From contig LNEU01000018.1 of the NCBI GenBank assembly GCA_001464355.1, positions 124,001-188,000 on the forward strand: a DNA stretch of 64,000 nt, read 5' to 3'. Origin of the DNA: Burkholderiales bacterium Ga0077544 (GTDB lineage: Bacteria > Pseudomonadota > Gammaproteobacteria > Burkholderiales > Burkholderiaceae_D). The position numbers and the translations under genes are program-made. Below are positions 18,844 through 28,331 of the stretch, in pieces (position 1 is the stretch's first letter; each line of letters begins with the position of its first letter). The notes beneath the pieces were generated by a model. The model ran no database searches. It was not told the origin of the DNA and worked only from the letters and a program-made list of their open reading frames with translations.

Positions 18844-19146
18844 AAGTCAAACGATCATCAGTCGGGAGCACAAACAAACTCGCCTTCGGCTCAAACAGGT
18901 TTCCGCTTGCCTTGGCAACGTCACATGCGGCTAACGTCAAACGCAAATCCTAACTGCAACCTCCACAACCTTAATCACTTAATAATTTTTGAATTGGTTC
19001 GTGTCAATGCTGTTGCCGTTGAACTGCCGTTGAAGTTAAACCGCTGTGACGCTGCCGTTTGTGCAGAGCAGAAAATGGAAAAAGAAGTGAACGCTGTCTG
19101 AGCCGCAGGCGAGTTTCGTTCGCTTCCCATTTTTTGATTTGCACAA
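18844..19146. other. Interior of the inverted-repeat element, no convincing gene
   Basis: About 300 bases lie between the two repeat arms. The 92-aa ORF at 18823-19101 starts inside the left arm, has no ribosome-binding site and reads like random sequence, so I do not call it. The interior has short near-repeats (GTTGAACTGCCGTTGAAGTT) and no recognisable transposase, tRNA or structured RNA. Confidence 0.5.
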
Positions 19147-19246
19147 GCGGGAACCCGAAGGGCAGCGGCTGTGCGGTCGCTTTCTTTTGCTTACTTTTCT
19201 TGGCGAAGCAAGAAAAGTGAGTAGCCGCCGGGCTACCCCCGGCTAA
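19147..19246 (-). repeat. Right arm of inverted-repeat element, with internal hairpin
   Basis: Read on the minus strand it starts AGCCGGGGGTAGCCCGGCGG and follows the left arm for roughly 100 bases. Its internal hairpin is ACTTTTCTTG-CTTCGC-CAAGAAAAGT. The stem differs from the left arm's but still pairs, so base changes on one side are matched on the other. Confidence 0.85.
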
Positions 19247-19304
19247 CCCACTCTCATCGAAGAGATGAACGCGTCAATTCCCTCAGTACGCAAAACATCA
19301 AACA

Positions 19305-22300
19305 TCAAAACCACTCCGCAGCATCTTCAATGCCACCAGGCGCATTTGCAGCAGCATCCTGCTCCATTTTCAACCAAATCTCAAACTGCTCTGCCGCCAT
19401 CGGCTTGCCAAAATAGTAGCCCTGCAACTCATCGCAGCCCGCCGCACACAGCAGGTTGACGTCCTGCTCCAGTTCCACGCCTTCGGCAACGACCTGCAAG
19501 CCCAGCGTATGTCCCAAGCCGATGATGGCGTTGGTGACGGCCAGATTGTGCGGTGAGATGTGGATGTTTTGCACGAAGGATTTGTCGATTTTTAGACGAT
19601 CGATCGGGAACTGGTATAGATAGTTCAGGCTGGAGTAGCCTGTGCCGAAGTCGTCGATCGATAAAGAAAACCCCAGCGCCTTGATTTGCTCCAGGGCTTT
19701 GATTGTGGCCGGTACGTCGTCCATCAGGATGGATTCGGTCAATTCCAGTTCGATGTTGCGGGCATCGGCGGGAATGTCTTTCAATGCGTGTTCCAGTACC
19801 TTCAGCAAGCCGCCTTCTTTCAGTTGCACTGCTGATAGATTGATCGATACCGGGATCTCGCCAAAACCACTGGCTTTCCATTCTACGTGCTGGCGCATCG
19901 CTTCTCTGATGATCCACGCGCCTATCGGGACAATCAAACCCGATTCTTCGGAGACAGGGATGAAGTTTGCCGGCTGGATCATCCCTTCGGTCGGATGCTG
20001 CCAGCGCACCAGGCTTTCGACGCCGGCCAGCCGGCCTGTCATCGCATTGATGCGTGGCTGATAATAGAGCACCAGTTCATTGCGTTCTACGGCATGGCGC
20101 AGATCGCTTTCCAGGTGCATGCGCTTGACGACGCGGTCATTCAGTTCAGCCGTGAAGAACTGGACATTGTTGCGGCCGCTTTCCTTCGCTTGATACATCG
20201 CTGAGTCGGCGTGACGCATCAGCAAGTCGATATCGTCGCCGTCATCCGGGTATAGCGCTATGCCTATGCTGCACGAGATATACAGTTCCATGCCGTCGAC
20301 AATATGCGCTTTTTGTATGCGTGGAATCATGCGCTGCTCGACCAGCTTGCCGACTTCTTCCGCACTTTCGACGTTGTTGAGAACGATGACGAATTCATCG
20401 CCGCCGAGTCGGCTGACGGTATCGCCTTCGCGCACTGTCTCTACCAGCCGACGCGCGACGGAGATCAGCAAGCCGTCGCCGATGTGATGCCCCATCGAGT
20501 CGTTGATGTTCTTGAATCTATCCAGATCGATGAACAAGACGGCGACCATACTTTCGGCGCGTTTGGCTTGCTGGATCGCCATCTGCAATCGTTCATCGAA
20601 CAGGAAGCGATTCGGCAACGCAGTCAGTACATCGTGATGCGCAAGATAGTGAATCCGTTGTTCATTGGCCTTGCGCTCGCTGATGTCGAGTGACATCGCG
20701 ATGTAATGCTGGATTTCTCCCTGCTTGTCACGTACCGCATTCATCACCAGCCAGGCCGGATACGATTCACCATCCTTGCGGTTGATCCACATTTCGCCTT
20801 GCCATGAGCCCTTGGTCGATGTGGTACGCGCGAGCGTCTTCGAGAAGTTTTTTTGATTGCGGTTCGATAGCAGCATCATGCTGTACTTGCCGATCAACTC
20901 ATGCAATTCATAGCCGGTGTTACGGCAGAATGCGCGGTTGACGGTGACGATGCGACCGCTGGCATCGATAATGACAATACTTTCCGACGACGCTTCGAAA
21001 ACCTTGGCCCACAGTTCCAGTCGCCGCTCCATGTACTTCATGTGATTGATCGGCGTGAAAGTCGTCAGCACAGCGGGTTGTCCCTGATAGTCGAGACAGC
21101 GCGCGGATACCAGTGCCCATGAAGGTTTTTCGCCGCCGGTCCAGCGCACTTCGAATTCATCAACGGTATCGGTGTCGTGCAAACGCTGGAAGAAGCGCGC
21201 ACGCAAGGCCGGCAGCATGCCGGTTTTCCATGGATTTTCGTCACGTCCGCCCAGCCAGGCGCGGGCAGCATCGTTCGCATGTAAAACCGCATGATCGGGA
21301 ATCGACGTCACCATCAATGGAATCGGAATGGCTTCTACCAGTTCATGCTGCGCCTGTGCGGCCCGGGTTTGTGCCACCAATTCCTGTTGTGCGATACGTT
21401 GCTGATCCAGTTGCTGCAGCATGCCATTGAAGCCTGTGACCAGGCGGCCGATTTCATCTGTACTGTCCCATGAAGAGCGCAATGAATAATCACCGGATCG
21501 GCTGACATTGTCTGCCACGCGCGCGAGATTGCGGATGGGCAGGGCGATCTGGCGTGCGACAAAAAATACCAGACTCAAAATCACCATCAACAGCAAAGCT
21601 GCGGTGCCCAGATGTTGCCACATGCGACTATAGGCTTCTGCGATACGCTCTTCCAGCAACCTGTGCATTTGCCGGTCGGCTGCGATCCACGCCGTTTGTA
21701 AATCACTTATCGCTGCGATTCTCAATGCTTGATAGTCGTCATCGTTTTCATCGACATTGATGATGCCGGCCATGGCCTGACTGGCAATCCGAAAACGCTG
21801 GATGGACACCAGCAAATCGTGACGCGATTTTTCCAGTTCAATGCGCAGAGTCGGACGGCTGGCAGCGAATGCCTCATCGTAATCGCTCTGAATCCCCTTG
21901 GTCGTGGCATCCAGCCTGCCTTCGAGAATCAGAAAGCGAGTCTGTTGGACAGACCGATTTTCATCGTAGATTTTTGGCAGTTGCGTGGCCAGATCGCCGG
22001 TACGGTCCAGCAGTTCCAGCAGCTCCGGAAAGCGCAAAACAATCAGCGACATCGTGTAATAGCTATCCAGGTCTGGGTCCAGGATCAGATTCGACTGATT
22101 GCCTATGCGCGTGAGCAAGGCGCGACCTTGTGTGAAAGCGTCGTCGGTTTGGGTCAGCGTATCGCGACCTGGCTGCGTTGCCTGCAGGGAGCTGGCAAAG
22201 GTTTCTGCCAGCTCCCTGCTACCCATGTCATTGCCATACTTGTTCTCTGCATCGCGAATTGACTGCGCATAATGCGCGGGCGGTAGCGTGCCAGATGCGG

Positions 22301-22508
22301 GATTGACCGATGCGATCAACGCTTCGCGGACGTTGGCAATGTACTGATTGCCAACGATTTCCTTGGTTGAAAAATTAATGGCGATAAATTTTTCATGGAT
22401 CAGGATGCCGGAAATGAAGATGACCGCAGTCAAATCGAGAAAGTAAATCAGTGCCAACTTGCGCCCGACTGTCAGACCACCGATTAATTTTGTAATACTT
22501 TTCTTCAT
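19305..22508 (-). CDS. Membrane GGDEF-EAL cyclic-di-GMP protein with HAMP and PAS domains
   Basis: I start this gene at MKKSITKLIGGLTVGRKLAL (about 1,067 aa); the track's 68 extra N-terminal residues look non-coding. Order: a first membrane helix (about 13-35), a periplasmic helical sensor region of roughly 280 residues, a second helix (LLLMVILSLVFFVARQIA), a HAMP linker, one or two PAS domains, then GGDEF and EAL. GGDEF is intact (RLGGDEFVIVL), and an inhibitory RxxD site (REGD) lies five residues before it. The EAL motif is ESL (GVESLVRW), but ELTES, DDFGTGYSSL, KIDKSF and VAEGVE are present. It could therefore both make and degrade cyclic di-GMP; which dominates is unknown. It is divergent from the DUF1631 gene. 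Confidence 0.9.
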   Translation of the reverse strand: MKKSITKLIGGLTVGRKLALIYFLDLTAVIFISGILIHEKFIAINFSTKEIVGNQYIANVREALIASVNPASGTLPPAHYAQSIRDAENKYGNDMGSRELAETFASSLQATQPGRDTLTQTDDAFTQGRALLTRIGNQSNLILDPDLDSYYTMSLIVLRFPELLELLDRTGDLATQLPKIYDENRSVQQTRFLILEGRLDATTKGIQSDYDEAFAASRPTLRIELEKSRHDLLVSIQRFRIASQAMAGIINVDENDDDYQALRIAAISDLQTAWIAADRQMHRLLEERIAEAYSRMWQHLGTAALLLMVILSLVFFVARQIALPIRNLARVADNVSRSGDYSLRSSWDSTDEIGRLVTGFNGMLQQLDQQRIAQQELVAQTRAAQAQHELVEAIPIPLMVTSIPDHAVLHANDAARAWLGGRDENPWKTGMLPALRARFFQRLHDTDTVDEFEVRWTGGEKPSWALVSARCLDYQGQPAVLTTFTPINHMKYMERRLELWAKVFEASSESIVIIDASGRIVTVNRAFCRNTGYELHELIGKYSMMLLSNRNQKNFSKTLARTTSTKGSWQGEMWINRKDGESYPAWLVMNAVRDKQGEIQHYIAMSLDISERKANEQRIHYLAHHDVLTALPNRFLFDERLQMAIQQAKRAESMVAVLFIDLDRFKNINDSMGHHIGDGLLISVARRLVETVREGDTVSRLGGDEFVIVLNNVESAEEVGKLVEQRMIPRIQKAHIVDGMELYISCSIGIALYPDDGDDIDLLMRHADSAMYQAKESGRNNVQFFTAELNDRVVKRMHLESDLRHAVERNELVLYYQPRINAMTGRLAGVESLVRWQHPTEGMIQPANFIPVSEESGLIVPIGAWIIREAMRQHVEWKASGFGEIPVSINLSAVQLKEGGLLKVLEHALKDIPADARNIELELTESILMDDVPATIKALEQIKALGFSLSIDDFGTGYSSLNYLYQFPIDRLKIDKSFVQNIHISPHNLAVTNAIIGLGHTLGLQVVAEGVELEQDVNLLCAAGCDELQGYYFGKPMAAEQFEIWLKMEQDAAANAPGGIEDAAEWF

Positions 22509-22854
22509 TTTGACGATCAGCCAATAGAGGTTGTATTCTTTATCAGCAATGGACGTGCCATCGATTCGGATTAGATGGCAAAGATTTTGTGCTGATCCAA
22601 TCCCATAACGGTGCGCGAATCTGTTGCAACAATTTCTTTTGCGCAATTTCCGTGCGCTTGCGAGGATACAGGAAAATAGCGCCCATTTAACGCACCCAAG
22701 CGAGGCGCGCACTGATTTGTGTCTGCCATCGATTCAAATGTAAATTTCCGTTAAAGATGGATGCCAGCAACAAATTTGAATATCACGCACAGCCTTGATG
22801 CGATATGATTAATTTCATGTATGCATCATATTTTCATTGGAGACAAGTAAGGTA
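22509..22854. other. Divergent intergenic region between GGDEF-EAL and DUF1631 genes
   Basis: This stretch of 346 bases should hold the promoters of both flanking genes. I see no palindromic operator, repeat, RNA gene or convincing short ORF in it. The N-terminal extension of the minus-strand ORF in the track (up to 22712) falls here and looks non-coding. Confidence 0.5.
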
Positions 22855-25374
22855 ATGCACGCCATCAAACCTGTGATTCAACTGGCCAAGGAACGTGCGC
22901 TATTCCGATTTTCCGCTCTTGCAGCGCGCATGCTGCAGGAAGCGAATGCCAGCATCAGGCAAGTCACTCCCGGCGCCGGTTCGGCGAACGAACAAAAGAC
23001 CATTTCCGCAGCCAAAGAATGGTTGGCAACGCAGGAAGTTCCTTTTCTCAAGCGCCTGAACGCAAGCTATTCCGGTTATGTCGAGCGCGGCATGCAAACC
23101 ATGTATCGCGATCTGCGCCACGAGTTGCAGGATGCATCAGTCAATAGCTGGGCCCTGATCGACGACGAAACCATTACGCGCCAGATTGAAGTGGAACGGC
23201 GCGTGCTGCGCCTGCGCGACGCCGATCAACTCAGTCTCGGGCGTTTGAATTTGATGATCGCGCAACTGCATGACGAGCATGACGTGCGTGAGCGGGAGAA
23301 TCCTTTCCGTCCGTATCTGATGGCGCGCGCCTTGCACGATGTACTGTGTTCTATGTGCAGTACCAGCGACTTGTGTGCGATGCTGTTCGATCACATGTCA
23401 GGTGCCTTGGCAGCCGAACTGCCAGAATACTTTGCCGCAATTCGTGAAGTGTTCGAATCAAACGGCGTGCATGCGCGTCTACTGGCGCGTCCAGCTTCAT
23501 TGAATCGTCGCGATCGCGCAATGCTGATGCCGCAAGGGCAGAATTTTTCGCAAGTTATCTTCGGTGGAACGCCGCATGCCGGTGGCGATCAAGCAGCGAA
23601 TCCGGGCAGTAATCCAAGCAGTAATTCAGGGAATAGCGCAGTTGCTGGTTCGGGCAATAACGGCGTGAACAATCCCGGCAATCCATCCGCAAATCCGGCA
23701 GGTGCTTATCAAAGTAATTATTCCGCTGGCTACACAGGGAATCAAACAGGCTACTACCCGCCTAATTTTTCCTTGCCGCCAGCGCTGGAACACATATTGT
23801 CGCTGATGCAGCAACGTGCATCGGATGCGCCTGATGTGCTACGTACACCGGAGCAGGAGGGGCAGGCCGCGTTGCAGGATTTTGTATGGAAAATATTTGG
23901 TCAGGTTGCGCCGGAACGCATCCCGTCTCATCCGCGCCATGCGGACACTCCGCCTAGCGAATTTCGTCCAGTCGTTGATGAAGACACGTCGAAGCCGCAT
24001 CCATTGACCAGTCAGTTGCATCGTCTGCAACAGGAAGCCGTCAACGGCGTCGCGCGCGACGATGAAAGTCAACTGCTTGATTTGCATAGCGAACTGGAAA
24101 CCGAAAGACTGAGCGAGATGGAGCGCGTGACGATAGACGTTGTCGCGATGCTGTTTAATTTTATCGCCAATGATGTGTCGCTACCGGATGCATTTCGCGC
24201 CACGATCACGCGTTTGCAAGTGCCTTTCCTGAAGGCGGCGATGCTGGTGCCGCGTATTCTGGAGCAGGCGGATAATGCCCCGAGAAAATTACTCAACCGC
24301 ATGGCGTCGCTGGCAATCGGACTCGACCCAAAGACCGCGCCCGGTATTGAAATACATGCACAGATGGTGGTGACGGTAGAGAAAATCCTGAATGATTTCA
24401 AGACGGATTTGATTGTTTTTGCGGATGCGTTAGCGCAATTTGATGAGGCAATTGCAAGAATACTGCGTGAATACGATGCGGAAATCCAGCGTGTCATCCA
24501 GGCGCTGGACGAAGCTGAAAAAGATCCGCAACGTTACGATGTCCTGATTGTGGAAACCGTCAATGCGATGCGTGAGCGCCTGCAGACGGTACAGACAGAT
24601 CCGCGTGCAGTCGATTTCCTGATCCGGATATGGTCACGCGTGCTGGTACATGCAAATGAAGATGAAAGCATAGACAGTCAAGCGTATCGCGATGTCGTTC
24701 CCGAATTGATCTGGAGCGTACATCAACACGATTTGACCGAGCGCAGTGCGTTGATGAAGCTATTGCCCAAGCTGGTCAGGCAGGTCAAGCAAGGGATGAA
24801 ATTAATTGCACTGCCAGAGACGGAAACCAAGCAGGCGATCGACGATCTGATTGCGATGCATGCGACGGTGCTCGGGATGATACAAGCGACGCCGCTCAAG
24901 GCATCGGTCAAGCTGGAAACCTTGCATCAGCATTTTGCATCCTTGCGTATCGGTAGCGCGAATGCGGAAGCGGCCACCATACACGCACCGACCGTGCCAC
25001 AGCTTCGCCTTGAATCCGCTTTGCGCAAATTCAATGTGGCTGCACATCAGTATCTGGATAACGATATGGGCACCTTGCTCAGCTCCGATGCCGGTTGGCT
25101 GGGCGGCATGCACGCGGGAACGGTAGTTGAATGGTGGGCTAACAATATCTACCAGCCGGCACGTTTGATGTGGGTAAACCCGCAGCAGTCGTTCTATCTA
25201 TTTCAGCTGGTTGTCTCTCACGAGCCGCCGCGCTTGCTGATTTATTCGTCGATTTCCTTGATCAAGGCGTTGCGCGAAGGATCGATAGGCATGATCGAAT
25301 ACGCTCCTGTCTTCGATCGCGCAATCGAATCGCTGCTGGACGTTGCAGAAGTCCAGCAGCCGCTGAGTGTCTAA
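22855..25374 (+). CDS. DUF1631 family protein
   Basis: This protein of about 839 aa, from the ATG preceded by AAGTAAGG (a TTG 18 bases upstream is the alternative), matches DUF1631. This is a large proteobacterial family of unknown function that databases sometimes mislabel as thymidine phosphorylase. It is soluble and mostly helical. Residues around 250-310 form an Asn/Gly/Pro/Ser-rich linker (for example NPGSNPSSNSGNS). The C-terminal ~100 residues are beta-rich (VVEWWANNIYQPARLMWVNP) and end FDRAIESLLD, reminiscent of a PilZ-like barrel, though I cannot confirm cyclic-di-GMP-binding residues. It is divergent from a cyclic-di-GMP enzyme, so a link to that signalling is plausible but inferred. 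Confidence 0.83.
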   Translation: MHAIKPVIQLAKERALFRFSALAARMLQEANASIRQVTPGAGSANEQKTISAAKEWLATQEVPFLKRLNASYSGYVERGMQTMYRDLRHELQDASVNSWALIDDETITRQIEVERRVLRLRDADQLSLGRLNLMIAQLHDEHDVRERENPFRPYLMARALHDVLCSMCSTSDLCAMLFDHMSGALAAELPEYFAAIREVFESNGVHARLLARPASLNRRDRAMLMPQGQNFSQVIFGGTPHAGGDQAANPGSNPSSNSGNSAVAGSGNNGVNNPGNPSANPAGAYQSNYSAGYTGNQTGYYPPNFSLPPALEHILSLMQQRASDAPDVLRTPEQEGQAALQDFVWKIFGQVAPERIPSHPRHADTPPSEFRPVVDEDTSKPHPLTSQLHRLQQEAVNGVARDDESQLLDLHSELETERLSEMERVTIDVVAMLFNFIANDVSLPDAFRATITRLQVPFLKAAMLVPRILEQADNAPRKLLNRMASLAIGLDPKTAPGIEIHAQMVVTVEKILNDFKTDLIVFADALAQFDEAIARILREYDAEIQRVIQALDEAEKDPQRYDVLIVETVNAMRERLQTVQTDPRAVDFLIRIWSRVLVHANEDESIDSQAYRDVVPELIWSVHQHDLTERSALMKLLPKLVRQVKQGMKLIALPETETKQAIDDLIAMHATVLGMIQATPLKASVKLETLHQHFASLRIGSANAEAATIHAPTVPQLRLESALRKFNVAAHQYLDNDMGTLLSSDAGWLGGMHAGTVVEWWANNIYQPARLMWVNPQQSFYLFQLVVSHEPPRLLIYSSISLIKALREGSIGMIEYAPVFDRAIESLLDVAEVQQPLSV

Positions 25375-25407
25375 ACCGGGTTGTGTGTGAAGAGGTTTAT
25401 CTGACGC

Positions 25408-26778
25408 TTATTTGATGATTTTGTAGCAGGGCACATAAGCCTTGCCCGGCAGCTTCATCCTGCTCTGCACAACAAATGCCGACAACAGCGTATCCATCGG
25501 CTCCATGATGTCGCGATCACCGCTGATTTCAAACAGACCGTGTTTTTCAATCGAGCGTATCCCGCTGTCTTTCACGTTGCCTGCCACCACACCTGAGAAG
25601 GCACGACGCAGGTTGGCTGCCAACAAGTGACTTTCCTGATTCTTGTGCAAGGACAGATTGCGCATGTTTTCATGCGTAGGGAAAAAAGGTTGCTGGAACG
25701 GATGATCGATTTTCAGCGTCCAGTTGAAGTAGTACGCATCACCCTTGCTCTTGCGGAACTCGCGCACCTGCGCGATACCGGCCTGCATTTCTTGCGCAAC
25801 CAGCTCAGGATCATTGACGATGATTTTGTACAACCCTTGCGCCTTGGGCCCCAAAGTCGCACCGATGAAATAATCGATTTGCTTGAAGTAATCGACGGAA
25901 TCGGCAGGGCCGGTGAAAATCAGAGGGAAGGGCAGGCCGGCATTGTCCGGATGCAGCAGGATGCCGAGGATGTACAGAATTTCTTCCGCCGTTCCGGCAC
26001 CACCGGGAAACACCACGATGCCGTGTCCGGCACGGACAAATGCTTCCAGACGTTTTTCGATGTCCGGCATGATGACCAGATCGTTAACGATAGGGTTAGG
26101 GGCTTCCGCAGCGATGATGCCGGGTTCGGAAATGCCGAGGTAACGTCCGGTCGAAATCCGCTGTTTGGCGTGACCGATGGTGGCGCCTTTCATCGGGCCT
26201 TTCATTGCCCCCGGGCCGCAACCGGTACAGATATCCATGTCGCGCAAGCCGATCTGGTAGCCCACTTTTTTGGAATAATCGTATTCCTCGCGTGAGATCG
26301 AGTGGCCGCCCCAGCAAACTACGAGCTTGGGATTCAGATTCGGATGCAATGCATTGGCATTGCGCAGGATGCTGAACACAGAATCGCTGATGCCGGCTGA
26401 AGATTCCAGGTCAAAGGTCGGGTTGGAAATAATTTCATCGTGGATGTACAGAACATCGCGCAAGACCGAGAACAAGTGCTCATGTATGCCCTTGATCATT
26501 TTTCCGTCTACGAAGGCGCTGGCGGGCGCGCCCTTGATGTCCAGCTTGATACCACGTTCGCGCTGAATGATGCTGATATCGAAAGACTTGTAACGCTCGA
26601 GCAATTCCTTGCCGTCGTCGGTAGTGCTGCCGCTGTTAAGCACGGCCAGTGCGCAGTTGCGAAACAGGCTGTACAAACCGCCGTTGCGGGTGTCGAGCAG
26701 TCTTTGTACTTCGGCCTTGGATAGAATGTCCAGGCGACCTTCAGGCGAGAGTAGGGTGTCGATTACTTCGTATTCCAT
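25408..26778 (-). CDS. ppnN: Pyrimidine/purine nucleotide 5'-monophosphate nucleosidase (LOG family)
   Basis: This 456-aa protein matches PpnN (formerly YgdH), which is about 454 aa in E. coli. It cleaves nucleoside monophosphates to base and ribose 5-phosphate and is stimulated by (p)ppGpp. The LOG-family motif PGGAGTAEE is present in its nucleotide-binding fold, together with GGHSISREEYDY and CTGCGPGAMKGPMKGA. The N-terminal region (SPEGRLDILSKAEVQRL) and C-terminal region are those of the long PpnN subgroup rather than the short cytokinin-type LOG proteins. The gene lies about 220 bases downstream of the CbpA-type gene on the same strand, with a strong hairpin between them, so it probably has its own promoter. 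Confidence 0.93.
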   Translation of the reverse strand: MEYEVIDTLLSPEGRLDILSKAEVQRLLDTRNGGLYSLFRNCALAVLNSGSTTDDGKELLERYKSFDISIIQRERGIKLDIKGAPASAFVDGKMIKGIHEHLFSVLRDVLYIHDEIISNPTFDLESSAGISDSVFSILRNANALHPNLNPKLVVCWGGHSISREEYDYSKKVGYQIGLRDMDICTGCGPGAMKGPMKGATIGHAKQRISTGRYLGISEPGIIAAEAPNPIVNDLVIMPDIEKRLEAFVRAGHGIVVFPGGAGTAEEILYILGILLHPDNAGLPFPLIFTGPADSVDYFKQIDYFIGATLGPKAQGLYKIIVNDPELVAQEMQAGIAQVREFRKSKGDAYYFNWTLKIDHPFQQPFFPTHENMRNLSLHKNQESHLLAANLRRAFSGVVAGNVKDSGIRSIEKHGLFEISGDRDIMEPMDTLLSAFVVQSRMKLPGKAYVPCYKIIK

Positions 26779-26912
26779 GAGTGCTTAGCTTCCGGATGAT
26801 TGGATCGGGTGCGCCATTTTAATGCGCAAACAGTTTGACGTCTGTGTTTGATTTGGCCTGTCTTCAGACTGGCGGCACAGACGGTCTGGTGCGGGCTGTG
26901 AAGTTTGACCGG

Positions 26913-26942
26913 CACCTGCCGAAATCAGAATTTCGGCAGGTG
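26913..26942. terminator. Strong hairpin between the cbpA-like gene and ppnN
   Basis: A perfect 13-bp stem, CACCTGCCGAAAT paired with ATTTCGGCAGGTG, closes a 4-base loop. It lies 55 bases past the cbpA-like stop. No T-tract follows on the minus strand, so it may be an attenuator, mRNA end or regulator site rather than a classical terminator. Confidence 0.5.
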
Positions 26943-26996
26943 TAGTCCGGGTATGCAGATGATGAAGGGTGGCCGACGCGCGGCCGACACCATTGC

Positions 26997-28013
26997 CTAG
27001 TTTCTGGGCGAGAAATCGAATGCTGCTTTCAGTGCCTGATATGCCTTTTGTGCAACGACAGTGTGCACGGGTGGTGCAACATTGACGATGACCGCATACA
27101 GATCGCCGGCCGCCGCATCACCGGAAACGCCGGGAATTCCTTTGCCCCTGAGGCGCAATTTGCGTCCAGGCATAGAACCGGCTGGGATCGATAACTGTAT
27201 CGAACCTTCAGGCGTAGGCACATTGACGGTGGTGCCCACAGCAGCAAGCGCCGACGTTAATGGAATATCGAAATAGATGTCGCGTCCCTCGATGCGATAA
27301 CGACGATGCGGGCGGATCACGACTTCCAGGTACAGATCACCGGCCTTTCCTTCGCCCATGCCGGGAAATCCCTGGCCCGCGAGTCGCAATGTTTGTCCGG
27401 CACGCATGCCTTTTGGCACGCTGACCTTCAGTGTACGTTTGGAAACGATAGGCATGCCATACTCATCGGTGACGTAGGTCGGCATCGAAATACTGCAAGC
27501 AGTGCCACGGAACGCATCTTCCAGATTGATTTGGACTTTGGCATGCTGATCGCTGCCATGCACATTGATGGCGCGATGTTTGGGAGGCGCCGCTTGGGGT
27601 CTGCCCATAACCTCATCCAGAATTCCACTGAAATTGCCATCGCTGCGCTTGTCTGCACGCGGGTCAGCATTCCAGTCGTTGCGAGGCGCGCTGCGGCTGG
27701 CAGTACTTTTCGTCCCTTTGGTTTCCCCGCGCGTATCTTTCTTTGCATCAAAACTGTGGCTGCGCGCAGCTTGTGGCGGCACTTCCTTGCGGGTATAGAA
27801 AAATCCCGATATCTGGTCGTATTCCAGACGTTTTTCAGGATCTTTCAATACCTTGTAGGCTTCGCCAACTTCCTTGAAGCGCAACTCTGCCAGTGCTTCA
27901 CGGCTGACGTCAGGGTGATATTTACGCGCCAGCTTGCGATACGCGTCTTTTATCACGTCCTGTGTCGCATCGCGCGGCACGCCTAGTATTTGGTAGTAAT
28001 CCTTTGATTTCAT
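26997..28013 (-). CDS. cbpA: CbpA-type DnaJ co-chaperone / curved-DNA-binding protein
   Basis: This 338-aa protein has an N-terminal J domain (residues about 4-70, DYYQILGV, with the essential HPD in KYHPDVSR), a variable Gly-poor linker rich in Lys, Arg and Ser, and a DnaJ C-terminal substrate-binding region (VSVPKGMRAGQTLRLAGQGFPG, then RIEGRDIYFDIPLT). It has no zinc-finger CXXCXGXG repeats, so it is CbpA-like rather than DnaJ. Such proteins stimulate the DnaK ATPase and may bind curved DNA. In E. coli a partner gene cbpM follows cbpA; here the next same-strand gene is ppnN, so no modulator is apparent. The linker is longer than in E. coli CbpA (about 306 aa). Confidence 0.85.
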   Translation of the reverse strand: MKSKDYYQILGVPRDATQDVIKDAYRKLARKYHPDVSREALAELRFKEVGEAYKVLKDPEKRLEYDQISGFFYTRKEVPPQAARSHSFDAKKDTRGETKGTKSTASRSAPRNDWNADPRADKRSDGNFSGILDEVMGRPQAAPPKHRAINVHGSDQHAKVQINLEDAFRGTACSISMPTYVTDEYGMPIVSKRTLKVSVPKGMRAGQTLRLAGQGFPGMGEGKAGDLYLEVVIRPHRRYRIEGRDIYFDIPLTSALAAVGTTVNVPTPEGSIQLSIPAGSMPGRKLRLRGKGIPGVSGDAAAGDLYAVIVNVAPPVHTVVAQKAYQALKAAFDFSPRN

Positions 28014-28331
28014 TGTCAGATTTCGTAACTCTCAGCTGAGCGTATGCCATCGTTAGGGAATATGTTCTTTGCGGAAAACAGTTCTTTCTGCAAGAGCATT
28101 CTGACATTGGTGGCACTTTGCTGAAATGATGAACAGGGCAACTATTGCTCGTCAATTAATGCAATAGTAGACAAAAAATAGTGGCTATGCCGGGCTGAAT
28201 ACTGTCTATTCCCGCCATTGATGTTGGCGGATCAAGCATGGAAAACGACGATTCAGCTATGTCTATTATGCTTTGAAGGGCATACTCTCAACTTCGTTCA
28301 ATAAACGACATTTTTAAGTTGGAAAAAAGTT
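28014..28331. other. Divergent intergenic region, no gene seen
   Basis: This region of 318 bases lies between the cbpA-like gene and the 74-aa gene. It holds an 8-bp inverted repeat (ACTATTGC at 28141-28148 with GCAATAGT at 28161-28168, 12-base loop) and is AT-rich toward the right-hand gene. No RNA gene was recognised. Confidence 0.45.

Noticed and set aside
18823-19101. 92-aa ORF inside the inverted-repeat element
   Set aside because: It starts within the repeat arm, has no ribosome-binding site and no protein-like pattern.
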